64,000 nt of DNA, from contig NZ_JACHIP010000002.1 in the NCBI RefSeq assembly GCF_014203275.1, forward strand, positions 496,001-560,000. The letters run 5' to 3'. Both the position numbers and the translations under genes were made by a program. Under the pieces are notes generated by a model, which was given only the letters and a program-made list of their open reading frames with translations, had not been told where the DNA came from and did not search any database. Below, piece by piece: positions 9,801 to 17,552 of the stretch. Origin of the DNA: Granulicella aggregans (GTDB taxonomy: Bacteria; Acidobacteriota; Terriglobia; Terriglobales; Acidobacteriaceae). Position 1 is the first letter of the stretch. Every line of letters starts with the position of its first letter.

Positions 9801-10297
9801 GGAACCGTGTTGAGCAAAGACTGGAAGCTGTTTCCGCTGCTGAGAGGAAGGCTCGCGATCTGGTGCGATTCCAGAGAGGTTGAGATGTCGGCGCGATCCG
9901 TCTGCAGCAGAGGAGGAGCGGACGTGACCGTAATCGTCTCAGAGGAGCTACCAGTCGACAGGCTGGCGTCGACGCGAGTCGTCTGATTGGTCAGGACTGC
10001 GATGTTCTCCCGGGTCTCCTTCTTGAAGCCTTGAGACACGATCGTGACCGTGTAAGTGCCAGAGGGAAGATTCGGTTCGGTAAAGTTGCCGCTCTCGTTG
10101 CTGACAGTCGTATAGGTGACGCTTTGGCCCGTAAGAATAATGGTGATCTGGGCGTTGGGGACGCTTGCACCCGTTGGATCGGTCACTGTACCGACGATGG
10201 TTCCGCTAACGGCCTGCCCATGAAGGAAGCCGCCTCCACAGAACAGGATCGACAAGACTACGAGAGATAAGGCAAGGCTTCGAGCACGTGCGAGCAT
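6809..10297 (-). CDS. Oar-like TonB-dependent outer-membrane receptor
   Basis: The mature protein starts after a signal peptide (MLARARSLALSLVVL, cleavage near HGQA) with a carboxypeptidase-regulatory-like domain (GTIVGTVTDPTGASVPNAQI, to about residue 95). A plug domain follows (about 110-230, including SLPLSSGNSFQSLL and the VEFG-type motif NNFEAEFGRAVGSVVNV) and then a long beta-barrel ending in GVKFAF, an aromatic C terminus typical of outer-membrane proteins. This is the large receptor class that dominates acidobacterial genomes and imports glycans or other large ligands using TonB energy. I place the start at 10297, not further upstream, because GGAGG at 10304-10308 lies six bases before that ATG; this gives 1162 residues. 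A candidate operator, TGGTCAGACCA, sits 41-51 bases upstream. Adjacent exported sugar enzymes suggest a carbohydrate ligand. Confidence 0.88.
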   Translation of the reverse strand: MLARARSLALSLVVLSILFCGGGFLHGQAVSGTIVGTVTDPTGASVPNAQITIILTGQSVTYTTVSNESGNFTEPNLPSGTYTVTIVSQGFKKETRENIAVLTNQTTRVDASLSTGSSSETITVTSAPPLLQTDRADISTSLESHQIASLPLSSGNSFQSLLNTVPGMAPVVFNNSQFFNANNDLSVNANGQSSYVNLYQIEGIDDDQRTGIHIILVPPAAAIQNVDITTNNFEAEFGRAVGSVVNVTLKSGTNNFHGSAFQSMENNGVNARNYFATGPNGRLVYNYTGGSLGGPILKDKLFAFGDFLRVSDHEASTVNASVPYYNVTNNVLDLSGYSGQVYDPNTGVTATCNGSAGTACGTGRTPFANNQIPLSNPGVSTVGLTVLQDLDAVARDPRQNLAVGKYTAGATTNNFSQNSPFSKDSISYDIKSDYAISERDHLSGRFSHQKTTTFQAPLFGSFLGGPAGGGFEATGTATAYSTGANYDHTFSPKLLTEVRFGVAHLRNSAQQSDYGKNDARTLGIPGNGPNGTNNTPTTSGQVAITVNNNNNNFSSPLVGYSASLPWLRAESNIDVANNWTKILGNHTIKGGADIRRVRDDLLQGNNNAAAGQFNFSENQTSAPGATKFNGSATGQANDIASILFNVPYQVGQDTNSTFPAYRQTWLFFFASDKWQATPKLTVDIGLRYELYPPATPRKAGGFVNYNPANNQLVVAGLNGNPSNLGMKTDYTNFAPRLGASYRVNDQTVVRAGYGVSYVPFVDNTYAYNYPIKTSTFYTNTPTYGSALNPVGGLVNFETGVPATPTVAFGSDGTLTESAANGTIGLANLYIPLNFKNAYVSSWNVALQQALPKDMSLQIAYVANHGTRIDVSQNINQPRIYGQSAAYDPFNVAFKKTAAVNQFFLGYSTNYQSLQIQLSRRFSNGLAFSSAFTWGKAQNYQTGPQDGGLLFWAGPVQRNYAVADFDRTRNFEQTVTYELPAGHGHQFLNSGPASYALGGWRVSAILSAVSGLPFQITTSSATPGTTQTVNKVGAYKVTHNVTQAANVAWFDPTAFVAPAACVAYSSTNTNACALGNTGRNQFRGPGYFSDNLSLFKTFPIFRESSLEARFDAFNLTNTPAFGLPNSSLGSHLGQISGTLGSGVGNVNGVGGPRVLQAGVKFAF

Positions 10298-10337
10298 CAA
10301 TTTCCTCCAAAAGTTTGGCAATGAAACTATGTGTCAT

Positions 10338-10348
10338 TGGTCAGACCA
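10338..10348. promoter_or_regulatory. Candidate GntR/FadR-type operator upstream of the Oar-like receptor
   Basis: TGGTCAGACCA is a perfect 5+1+5 palindrome 41 bases before the receptor start. The form TGGTCnGACCA matches the operator pattern known for FadR-subfamily GntR regulators. The same palindrome, differing only in the central base, occurs at 14294-14304. No GntR gene is in the window, so the binder is inferred. Confidence 0.5.
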
Positions 10349-10441
10349 CGAGGAATTTACTCGCTGTATAAAACGTCCGTCAAGCGTTTGTCTCTGGAAG
10401 GTCCTTGCTCGTCACCCTCACTTGACCGCGAGAGACACTAC

Positions 10442-10897
10442 CTAATCGATTACTTTCTGCAAACCCACGGCGACAACAAAATAATTGGCCGGAACACTTC
10501 CCACGTTTTTCAATCCATGTAGGACGCCGGACGCGGTGAAGATCACGCCGCCGGGTTCGACATAGCCATGTTGGCCATCGCTTGTCACCTCCAGCCTGCC
10601 CTCGCGAATCAGCAGCAGTTCAGAGTGCGTATGACGGTGCGGAGGATGAGGCATCTCGCCGGGAGGCAGCATCGTCTCGTGGACTTCGATGTATTCGCCC
10701 GTGGCCAGCGTACCGCGTATCACCGACCGTGAAGCCATGCCATTCTTCCCGGTGTTCACCGGCAGTTTGTCGAAAGCAAAGATCTCAGAGTGAGCAAGAG
10801 TCGAGCCCTCTCCCGACTGGCCCTCCGCCGATATACCGCCAAGGGCAGCGAACGCGGATAACGCAAGTCCTAACTCACGACGATCCATCTTCTTCAT
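10442..10897 (-). CDS. Exported single-domain cupin protein
   Basis: The 151-residue product carries a short signal-like N terminus ([18 protein letters not shown] from the second Met) and a single cupin fold. Cupin motif 1 is visible as [21 protein letters not shown] (two His of HxH, then Glu), and motif 2 as the [18 protein letters not shown] stretch with its His. Small cupins of this kind bind a metal and act as sugar isomerases, dioxygenases or ligand sensors, and the sequence alone does not decide. It lies 34 bases downstream of the second TIM-barrel gene on the same strand and upstream of the receptor, so it probably belongs to the same sugar cassette. Start is uncertain between 10897 and the Met three codons later. 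Confidence 0.75.
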   Translation of the reverse strand: MKKMDRRELGLALSAFAALGGISAEGQSGEGSTLAHSEIFAFDKLPVNTGKNGMASRSVIRGTLATGEYIEVHETMLPPGEMPHPPHRHTHSELLLIREGRLEVTSDGQHGYVEPGGVIFTASGVLHGLKNVGSVPANYFVVAVGLQKVID

Positions 10898-10931
10898 TGA
10901 GAAACCGCTTTCTCGGCTTTTCTATTTCAGC

Positions 10932-11807
10932 TCAGCTGTGCGTTGCGTATCCGAGCCCTGCCAGCACACCGCGCATGTACGCGAAGCTGGCGATTACACC
11001 CGGCATCGGGTCGTCGCCATGGATCTCGTACTCAAGGTCCACGAAGCCCTGGTACTTCGTGGCGATCAGCGCCTCGAAGATCTCGCGGACGGGCATCTTT
11101 CCCTCGCCCACTGCGACCTGGCTCTCCTTCACCTTCATATCCGACAGGTCTTTCATGTGCATGTTGAAGAGACGCGGCCCGACCTCGTGAATGGCCTCCA
11201 CAACATCGGTACCAGCTCGCGCGGTGTGGCCTACGTCGATGCAACATCCGATACGCGGGTCCATATTCTTGATCAGCTTCAGGATGTCGAGCGGCGATTG
11301 CCACAGCTTGTCTTCGGGGCCATGGTTATGGATCGCGATACGGATGTCGTACTCCTTCACGAACTTCTCGACGCGAGGAAGACTCGCCGGACTTGGATCG
11401 CCGGCAACGATCACCTTGATACCCGCCCGCTTGCAGTACTCAAACTTGCTGCGGATATCGTCGTCTTCATCCTTCGGAAAGTAGATCGCGCCCGCAGCAT
11501 GAAGCTTGATGCCCGCGGCGGTGTAATCGGCGACCGCTTGCGCCTCCTGCGCGGGATCGATGGGCAGATGATCCTTCGTATCCTTCGTGTTCAGGTCAGA
11601 GACATTGATCTGCTTCAAATACCCGATCATCTGCGCCCGACTGAACTCGCGAAAGGTGTAGCTCGCAACCCCAAGTTTTAGCGGCAAAGGCTTACCAGTC
11701 TCTTCACGGGGCGCTGCAGCTGCAGAGAGGATAGCCGGGCTCGAGAGAGCAGCTCCCGAGAGGGCGGCGGTACGAAGAAAGTTGCGACGCGAAACCTGTG
11801 GCTTCAT
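10932..11807 (-). CDS. Tat-exported sugar phosphate isomerase/epimerase-like TIM barrel
   Basis: The start at 11807 is chosen because AGGAG lies just upstream of that ATG; it gives 291 residues beginning MKPQVSRRNFLRTAALSG, a clear twin-arginine signal. The barrel carries the family's metal-site residues in order: His in IAIHNHGPED, Asp and His in CCIDVGHTARAG, His in FNMHMKDLS and Glu in VDLEYEIHGDDP. It is only distantly similar to the barrel at 5701-6666, so the two are probably successive or alternative enzymes rather than a recent duplication. It lies 38 bases after the Gfo/Idh/MocA gene and 34 bases before the cupin, which looks like an operon. A periplasmic role in converting an oxidised sugar or glycoside is inferred from this pairing. 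Confidence 0.82.
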   Translation of the reverse strand: MKPQVSRRNFLRTAALSGAALSSPAILSAAAAPREETGKPLPLKLGVASYTFREFSRAQMIGYLKQINVSDLNTKDTKDHLPIDPAQEAQAVADYTAAGIKLHAAGAIYFPKDEDDDIRSKFEYCKRAGIKVIVAGDPSPASLPRVEKFVKEYDIRIAIHNHGPEDKLWQSPLDILKLIKNMDPRIGCCIDVGHTARAGTDVVEAIHEVGPRLFNMHMKDLSDMKVKESQVAVGEGKMPVREIFEALIATKYQGFVDLEYEIHGDDPMPGVIASFAYMRGVLAGLGYATHS

Positions 11808-11845
11808 GGTTCTCCTAAGAATGCTGACCAACGATGGTTGATGTC

Positions 11846-13165
11846 CTAGACCTTGGGCGCCCAGCCCTTTTCATACTCGCGATCCCAGTACTTCATCGCC
11901 TCCGCATCGTGCAGCACCTTGCCATCCGTCTGATCCAGGTGGAGCTCTCGCTTCGTCTCCCACGCGATATTGGAGAGCTGCAACATCGTCACCGCAACGT
12001 TGCCCTGAGCGACCGGCTGCTTCAGCTTCTCGCCCTTCTGAATGCCCGCGATGAAGTTTGCAAAGTGTGCGTCCGTCATCGAATCGCGGCCGACCAGGTC
12101 CGCCGATTCAGTCTTATTGCCGACCTTGAACTCGCTCGTCATCTTGCCCTTCAGGTCGTAGATCTCGTATCCATCACGATCCAACACGACGGTGCCGGTT
12201 GTGCCCATGATGGCCGAACCGCGGTCGCGTCCGTAGTACTTCATCCCGTTGCAGCACTTCCCTTCCCACGCGATCATCGCGTCGTCATAGGAGAAGCTTG
12301 TGCTCATCGTGTCGTAGAACTGCCAGTCATCCTTGAACTGATAGCGACCAGCAATCGAGGTGACGCTCTTCGGATAGTCGACGCCCAGCGCCCAGCGGCA
12401 GACATCGACCTCATGCGTACCGTTGTTCAGGGATTCGCCCGTACCCCAGACCTTGAACCAGTGCCAGTTGTAGGGCTGTACATTATCCCGATAAGCCTGA
12501 CGTGGAGCCGGCCCCTGGAACAGGTCCCAATCGAGCGTCGCTGGTACCGGAACTTCCTTGCCTGTCCCAATGGACTTCCGCACGTTGCTATACCAGGCCT
12601 TCGCGAAGTAAGCTCGCCCAATCGCGCCGTTGTGAATCTTGTCGACGATCTCGATGCTGTGCGGTGAGGAGCGCTGCTGCGATCCCATCTGCACCAGCTT
12701 CCCTGTCTTCTTCTGCGCTTCGATCAACATCGCGCCTTCGCCAGGATTGTGGCTGCACGGCTTCTCGACATAAACATGCTTGCCCGCCTGTACTCCCGCG
12801 ATCGCCATCGGAGCATGCCAGTGGTCGGGCGTCGCAATCGTGATCGCGTCTATCTCTTTCAGCGCGAGGACGTTGCGGAAGTCTTTCTCCGTCTTCGGAG
12901 CCTCACCCATCTCCTGTGTCGTGCTATCGGCAAACTTCTTCAGAATGTTGCTCTCCACGTCGCAGACGTAAGCGATGCGGGCATTCGCTTTATTTGCCTT
13001 GAGCGACGAAAGATGCGCGTAAGCTCGACCATTTAACCCGATCACCGCGAAGTTCAACCGGTTGTTCGATCCCATAATCTGGCCGTAGCTCTTCGCGGTC
13101 GATGCGATTGCCAGCCCTGCCGTCCCCAATGCAGCCTTATCCAGAAACTCACGCCGTGTCATCAT
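11846..13165 (-). CDS. Tat-exported Gfo/Idh/MocA family oxidoreductase
   Basis: The 439-residue protein starts MMTRREFLDKAALG, a twin-arginine signal. A Rossmann NAD(P) site follows (NFAVIGLNGRAYAHL), then the family motif HVYVEKPCSHNPGEG with the Lys of EKP, and the C-terminal alpha/beta domain with NNGTHEVDVCRWALG, whose His is the usual catalytic residue. Family members oxidise or reduce sugar carbons, often C3, and several exported ones carry a tightly bound cofactor. AGGAG seven bases before the first ATG supports the start. It sits between a propeller-protein gene and a TIM-barrel gene on the same strand. An oxidise-then-isomerise or eliminate pair outside the cytoplasm is the most economical reading, but substrate is unknown. 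Confidence 0.88.
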   Translation of the reverse strand: MMTRREFLDKAALGTAGLAIASTAKSYGQIMGSNNRLNFAVIGLNGRAYAHLSSLKANKANARIAYVCDVESNILKKFADSTTQEMGEAPKTEKDFRNVLALKEIDAITIATPDHWHAPMAIAGVQAGKHVYVEKPCSHNPGEGAMLIEAQKKTGKLVQMGSQQRSSPHSIEIVDKIHNGAIGRAYFAKAWYSNVRKSIGTGKEVPVPATLDWDLFQGPAPRQAYRDNVQPYNWHWFKVWGTGESLNNGTHEVDVCRWALGVDYPKSVTSIAGRYQFKDDWQFYDTMSTSFSYDDAMIAWEGKCCNGMKYYGRDRGSAIMGTTGTVVLDRDGYEIYDLKGKMTSEFKVGNKTESADLVGRDSMTDAHFANFIAGIQKGEKLKQPVAQGNVAVTMLQLSNIAWETKRELHLDQTDGKVLHDAEAMKYWDREYEKGWAPKV

Positions 13166-13249
13166 CTTGCTCTCCTGATCGTTAGCCTTGCCCTTAGTTC
13201 TTTGCTCGTAGAGACGAGCGTTATGGGATGAAGGACTCCCGAAGTAATG

Positions 13250-14254
13250 TCATTGCGCCCACGCCAGACCGTCCGCGTTCTTACCCGCCTGAATAAGTCC
13301 GGTGACAGCCCAGCTCCCGAGATCGATTGCGGCCACCTTGCTGCCGCATGAGACATACGCGACCTTACCGTCGGGCCGCACGAGTATCTCGGTAGGCGTG
13401 TCCGGCACGTCAATCGTGCGGGTTACTTTTGAAGCTTCCAGGTCAACGACAGCCACCTGATGCGTAGCCCTCAAAGCCACCAGCAGCCATCGCCCGTCCT
13501 GCGTCGGCGCGGTCCCATATCCAACCGCAGGCAAAGAAATCCAGCCCGCAACCTTATTGCTCGCCGTATCGATCACCGCAAGCTGCGGCTTCTTCTGGTC
13601 GGCGGTAAAGACCTTCTTGTCGTCGTTCGAGATCGAGATCCGCTGCGTCTCGCCGGAGATCGGAATCACCGCAACCGTCTTCTTTGCCGCAAGATCAAGC
13701 ACGGAGACAGTACCGGGCCCCACATTCGCCGTATAGCCGAAACGCCCATCATGCGACAGCACCAGCATGTGCGATTGCGCCTGCCCGGTCGGGATCGAGC
13801 CAACGATCTTCAGCGTCTCCGGATTGACGATACTGATGCTTTGATCAAGCTCCGTCGTAATATAGATCACGTTCCGGTGCTTATCAAAGACAGCGCAGTG
13901 CGGCCGAACCCCGTGGCCAAAATCAATCGTGCCTGAGACCTTGCGCTGATTGAGATTGACCACCGTAACGAGCTGGCCGTCAGTCCCGGGCTTGCCTACA
14001 CCGGAGTCACCATAGACCGGCACGAGCGCCATCCGTCCATCCGGAGTAGCCACCACCTCGTGGCCAGTGATGCCGCCCACATCGACTGCGAGTGTCTGCT
14101 TGCCGGATGCTGGATCGATGAAGCTGAGGTTATGGTCACCCTGATTCACCACCAGCAAGGTCGCGTGATCAGCCGCCGGAAGAGTCTGCCCGGGCGGCGC
14201 AAGAGCGAGGAAGGCCGCTGCGATGAAAACGGCAAGACTCGAGGTTCTGCACAT
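13250..14254 (-). CDS. Exported YVTN-type seven-bladed beta-propeller protein
   Basis: The reading frame is open upstream, but the signal peptide begins at MCRTSSLAVFIAAAFLAL, so I start at 14254 (334 residues). This also leaves an 88-bp divergent promoter region to the apbE gene. The mature part is a series of blades of about 40 residues with recurring phrases such as VSVLDLAAKKTVAVIPI, LAVIDTASNKVAGWISL and VAVVDLEASKVTRTIDV, the hallmark of YVTN/lactonase-like propellers. Such proteins act as exported binding modules or, in some cases, lactonases; no catalytic residues can be assigned here. It is the first gene of the minus-strand run leading into the oxidoreductase and isomerase genes. 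The Shine-Dalgarno before 14254 is weak. Confidence 0.75.
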   Translation of the reverse strand: MCRTSSLAVFIAAAFLALAPPGQTLPAADHATLLVVNQGDHNLSFIDPASGKQTLAVDVGGITGHEVVATPDGRMALVPVYGDSGVGKPGTDGQLVTVVNLNQRKVSGTIDFGHGVRPHCAVFDKHRNVIYITTELDQSISIVNPETLKIVGSIPTGQAQSHMLVLSHDGRFGYTANVGPGTVSVLDLAAKKTVAVIPISGETQRISISNDDKKVFTADQKKPQLAVIDTASNKVAGWISLPAVGYGTAPTQDGRWLLVALRATHQVAVVDLEASKVTRTIDVPDTPTEILVRPDGKVAYVSCGSKVAAIDLGSWAVTGLIQAGKNADGLAWAQ

Positions 14255-14293
14255 GGCCGGAAAGCATAGCACCACGAAACAACCATAAGGAAG

Positions 14294-14304
14294 TGGTCTG
14301 ACCA
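14294..14304. promoter_or_regulatory. Candidate GntR/FadR-type operator in the divergent propeller/apbE spacer
   Basis: TGGTCTGACCA, a perfect 5+1+5 palindrome, lies about 40 bases from each of the two divergent starts (14254 minus, 14343 plus). It matches the site at 10338-10348 at every position but the central one, so both sites may be read by one regulator. Confidence 0.5.
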
Positions 14305-14342
14305 TATCCCACAAAAATTGGTTTTGCGCGTAGCCTTGAAGC

Positions 14343-15452
14343 ATGGCCAGGCCGATGCCATTGACTCTGCGCGCGACCCTCCCCGGAGGTCAGATCTTGA
14401 CCTGTTTCGCCGCTTTTGCGCTGACTCTGGGTCAGGTTTTCGTTGCGGCCCAGACTCCCCCGGCCGCGACGCGGTTTCACCTCTCCCACGCAGCCATGGG
14501 CACCGAGTTCACCATCGACCTCTACGCAAAGGACCAGTCGACCGCCGAGCAGCAGGCAAACGTCGCCTTCGACGAGATCGATCGCCTCGAAGACCTGCTC
14601 AGTAACTACCGGCCATCCAGCGAGTTATCCCGAATCAGTCGCGATGCCGGGAATGGCCCCGTCGTCACTGATCCCGAGACCTTTCAATTTCTCGAGCGTT
14701 CCCTTTTCTGGAGCCAGCGCTCCAGCGGAGCCTTTGACATCACTGTCGGCCCGCTGCTGCGTGTCTGGGGTTTCTATCAGCATGGCGGCCGAGTACCTTT
14801 AGACACCGAACTGAAGTCCCTACGCGATTCCATCGGTTCCGAGAAGATAACCCTCGATGAAGAGCACCGTAGCGTCTCCTTCAAGAATCATCATGCGATG
14901 GACCTCGATCCCGGAAGCATCGGCAAAGGTTTTGCTGTGGACGCCGCCGTCCGCCTGCTGCGCGAAGCCGGAGTGCAGTCAGCGCTTATCTCCGCCGGCG
15001 GAAGCACGCTCTATGCAATCGGAGCCCCACCCGGAGAAAGCGGCTGGATCGTGAAGGTAGAAGACCCGCGATCCACCGGCATCACTGCGGCGACCGTCTT
15101 GCTCAAGGACACATCCCTCTCCTCCGGAGCCTGCACCCAGAAGTTCTTCATCAAGGACGGCCATCGCTACTGCCACATCTTTAACCCGCAGACCCTGCGG
15201 CCCATGGAAGGCGTCCTGCAAAGCACCGTCATCAGCCCAAGCGCGACCGACAGCGATGCACTTTCTACCGTAGTCTTCGTTCTTCCACCAGAAGCTTCTC
15301 GCCAGTTGCTGACGTCTATGCCCAACACCGAAGCTCTCCTCTTCCGTGGCCCCACCCCGGTCAGCGATTGCATTGCCATAAACTGGCAGGGCCAACCGTG
15401 TTCACCCAACCATAGCTCTTCGAAATCTCCCTCCCAGGAAAAAGGAAACTGA
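14343..15452 (+). CDS. apbE: Exported ApbE-type FAD:protein FMN transferase
   Basis: The 369-residue protein has a hydrophobic export signal (about residues 18-36) and then the ApbE core: MGTEFTI near residue 52, GAFDITVGPLLRVWGF, the FAD-site stretch LDPGSIGKGFAVD, ISAGGSTLYAIG, IFNPQTLRPM and the metal-binding SATDSDALSTVVFVL. ApbE enzymes attach FMN covalently through a phosphodiester bond to Thr or Ser of exported proteins. The usual glycine pair of the LDLGGIGKGY motif is changed to PGS here, a mild oddity. It is followed after three bases by an exported Gfo/Idh/MocA gene, so the two are almost certainly co-transcribed. No protein in the window shows an obvious flavinylation motif, so its substrate is unknown. 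Confidence 0.88.
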   Translation: MARPMPLTLRATLPGGQILTCFAAFALTLGQVFVAAQTPPAATRFHLSHAAMGTEFTIDLYAKDQSTAEQQANVAFDEIDRLEDLLSNYRPSSELSRISRDAGNGPVVTDPETFQFLERSLFWSQRSSGAFDITVGPLLRVWGFYQHGGRVPLDTELKSLRDSIGSEKITLDEEHRSVSFKNHHAMDLDPGSIGKGFAVDAAVRLLREAGVQSALISAGGSTLYAIGAPPGESGWIVKVEDPRSTGITAATVLLKDTSLSSGACTQKFFIKDGHRYCHIFNPQTLRPMEGVLQSTVISPSATDSDALSTVVFVLPPEASRQLLTSMPNTEALLFRGPTPVSDCIAINWQGQPCSPNHSSSKSPSQEKGN

Positions 15453-15455
15453 ACC

Positions 15456-16721
15456 TTGATCAGCCGCCGTCAATTCACCCAGAGTCTCTCTGCTCTTGCC
15501 GTATCTGCCTCCACCGGGGTGCTGAATGCTGCCACCGAAGCCTCGAGCATCGAGGCAGCTGAAACCGATGCGGCCCGTCAGATCGCCCCAGCAAAAGATA
15601 GCTCCCCGTTTCGCCTGGGAATCATCGGCGCAGGCAGCCGCGGACAGGAGCTCATCCGTAGCTTCCTGCGCGTCCCTGGCGTCTCCGTCGCTGCTGCAGC
15701 CGATGTCTACGAGCCCCGATTCGCGCAGCTCAATCGCATCTGCGGACACGAGGTCGCACCGCATAAGGACTACCGCGCTCTTCTCGACCGCAAGGACCTC
15801 GACGCTGTCATCGTTGCCACGCCGTTGGGCCTCCACGGAGAGCACGTCGTCGCAGCTCTTTCCAGTGGTCATCACGTCTATGGCGAGAAGGTCATGGCCT
15901 ACACCGTCGAACAGGCCAACGCCATCGTAGCCGCAGCCAGCGAGAACAAGCGCATCTATCAGATCGGCCACCAGTATCGCTACTCGCCCTGGATCCGTGC
16001 CGCGGTACAACGCGTCCAGCAGGGAGAGATCGGCGACGTCACCCACATCATCGGCTACTGGCACCGCAACAACGACTGGCGCCGCCCCGTGCCTGATCCA
16101 TCGCTCGAACACCTCATCAACTGGCGACTCTATCACCAGTGGTCGCTCGGACTCATCGCGGAGCTTGGCTCACATCACATGGACATCGCCAACTGGGTCT
16201 TCGGCGAATATCCCGAAGCCGCCCTGGCGTCAGGTTCGATCTGCCGCTATCACGATGGCCGAGAGACCGACGACAACGTGCAGGCGATCCTCAGCTACTC
16301 GGGCGGACGCCGCTTCATCTTCACATCGATCACCGACAACGCCAAGATGGGCGATCAACTTTGGCTCTATGGCACCAAGGGATCACTGAACCTGACTCTT
16401 CAGGATGCAACCTTCTTCTATGAGCCGAAGAAGATCACCAAGCCTGTAGTTGCCGCCAACGGAAAGGATGAAGGTGTCGTCACCAGTGCGTCTTACAATC
16501 CTTCGAACGAGATGCCCTATCGAGGCCCCGGCAAGCCTGTTGACGTATCGACAGCCGAAGATCCGACAACGGCAGCGACGCGGGCCTTCATCTACTGCGT
16601 CCGCACGGGCACGTCTCCGATTGCCGATGCAAAGGTCGGTTTAGGCTCTGCACTTGGAGTGATCCAGGCAAACGAGTCACTCAGATTGCGGAAGGAAATC
16701 CCAATCTCCTCAAAGGCGTAG
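15456..16721 (+). CDS. Tat-exported Gfo/Idh/MocA family oxidoreductase
   Basis: The 421-residue product starts with TTG (three bases after the apbE stop, with AAGGAAA upstream) and reads MISRRQFTQSLSALAVSAS, a twin-arginine signal. Motifs are a Rossmann site LGIIGAGSRGQELIRSFL, the EK pair in VYGEKVMAYTVEQA, and a C-terminal ELGSHHMDIANWVFG with the catalytic-type His. It is a different subgroup from the oxidoreductase at 11846-13165 (that one has EKP and HEVDVCRW), so the cassette holds two exported oxidoreductases. Coupling to apbE is striking because this family uses NAD(P), not FMN. The 3' end faces the Lrp-type gene with only 14 bp between stop codons. Confidence 0.87.
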   Translation: MISRRQFTQSLSALAVSASTGVLNAATEASSIEAAETDAARQIAPAKDSSPFRLGIIGAGSRGQELIRSFLRVPGVSVAAAADVYEPRFAQLNRICGHEVAPHKDYRALLDRKDLDAVIVATPLGLHGEHVVAALSSGHHVYGEKVMAYTVEQANAIVAAASENKRIYQIGHQYRYSPWIRAAVQRVQQGEIGDVTHIIGYWHRNNDWRRPVPDPSLEHLINWRLYHQWSLGLIAELGSHHMDIANWVFGEYPEAALASGSICRYHDGRETDDNVQAILSYSGGRRFIFTSITDNAKMGDQLWLYGTKGSLNLTLQDATFFYEPKKITKPVVAANGKDEGVVTSASYNPSNEMPYRGPGKPVDVSTAEDPTTAATRAFIYCVRTGTSPIADAKVGLGSALGVIQANESLRLRKEIPISSKA

Positions 16722-16735
16722 CACCGCAGCGATTA

Positions 16736-17218
16736 TCAGCGGCGACGCTTCGCCGTGGGCTTCTCCAACTCAAGGTTGAACTCGTGGCGCACGACCGTAT
16801 GCGAGAGCACAAGGCTGGTTGTGGGCACACCATAGCTCAGCAGCTTCATGATGAGCTGCTCCAGTTCTTCTATGGACGACACCAGCACCTTCATCATCAG
16901 GGCGTCGCCTCCGGTCACGTGGTCGCACTCACGCACCGCTTCAAGCGTCTTCACAAACTGCGTGAACTGGCGATAGCGCTCACCATCGCAGACCATGCGG
17001 ATATGCGCCTTGACCGCATAGCCCAGCGCCGCCGGGTCGATGTCGATCCTGTATCCACGAATGATCTTCGCCTCTTCAAGGCGATGAACGCGTTCCGCCG
17101 TCGCTGAAGGAGAAAGGCCAACACGCCGGCCAAGTTCGGCATAGGTAGCGCGCGGATCTTTCTGCAGTTCGACCAGGATCTTGCGGCCGATGTTGTCGAG
17201 AACGGAGCCATTGTCCAT
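16736..17218 (-). CDS. Lrp/AsnC family transcriptional regulator
   Basis: The 160-residue protein has an N-terminal winged helix-turn-helix (about residues 8-60, ATYAELGRRVGLSPSATAERV) and a C-terminal RAM ligand-binding domain (about 70-148, with HVTGGDALMMKVLV, the usual ligand-site Gly/Asp stretch). Lrp-type proteins bind amino acids and form octamers. GGGAGG lies seven bases before the ATG. It is the next gene after hutD on the same strand, separated by 334 bp, so it has its own promoter region. Control of the histidine operon by histidine or a product is a reasonable inference from position, not shown. No adjacent site could be assigned. Confidence 0.88.
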   Translation of the reverse strand: MDNGSVLDNIGRKILVELQKDPRATYAELGRRVGLSPSATAERVHRLEEAKIIRGYRIDIDPAALGYAVKAHIRMVCDGERYRQFTQFVKTLEAVRECDHVTGGDALMMKVLVSSIEELEQLIMKLLSYGVPTTSLVLSHTVVRHEFNLELEKPTAKRRR

Positions 17219-17552
17219 CTGAAGTCCTCCCAGGCAAAGAGTGCTGTGCAGCGGGTATCAGCGAAGCGACACGGGGTAAGGCGCAATTCAATTGAGTCGA
17301 TTGGCTTGAGGCAGGAGCGGCAGAAACGTTCGCGCGTGCAACAGGGACGCGGCAAAGTCTGCGGAGAGTTCGTCTGCTTTAACCGTATGCGATCACTGCA
17401 AATAGCCAAAGTACAAACATCCTGCATAAGCTGTATCTGAAGGTCGATCCAAGCTAATTCCAGGCTATAAGCACTTGAATCAATGGCTAAAACCCATCTG
17501 GCCGTGATTTTCTTATAACACAGCGGAGCCCGAGCTTGCGTTGCATCAACGG
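17219..17552. other. 334-bp gene-free stretch between hutD and the Lrp-type gene
   Basis: It must contain the end of the hut transcript and the promoter of the regulator gene. No strong hairpin with a U-tract and no clear promoter hexamers stand out. Open frames inside are short and have no family features. Confidence 0.5.
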
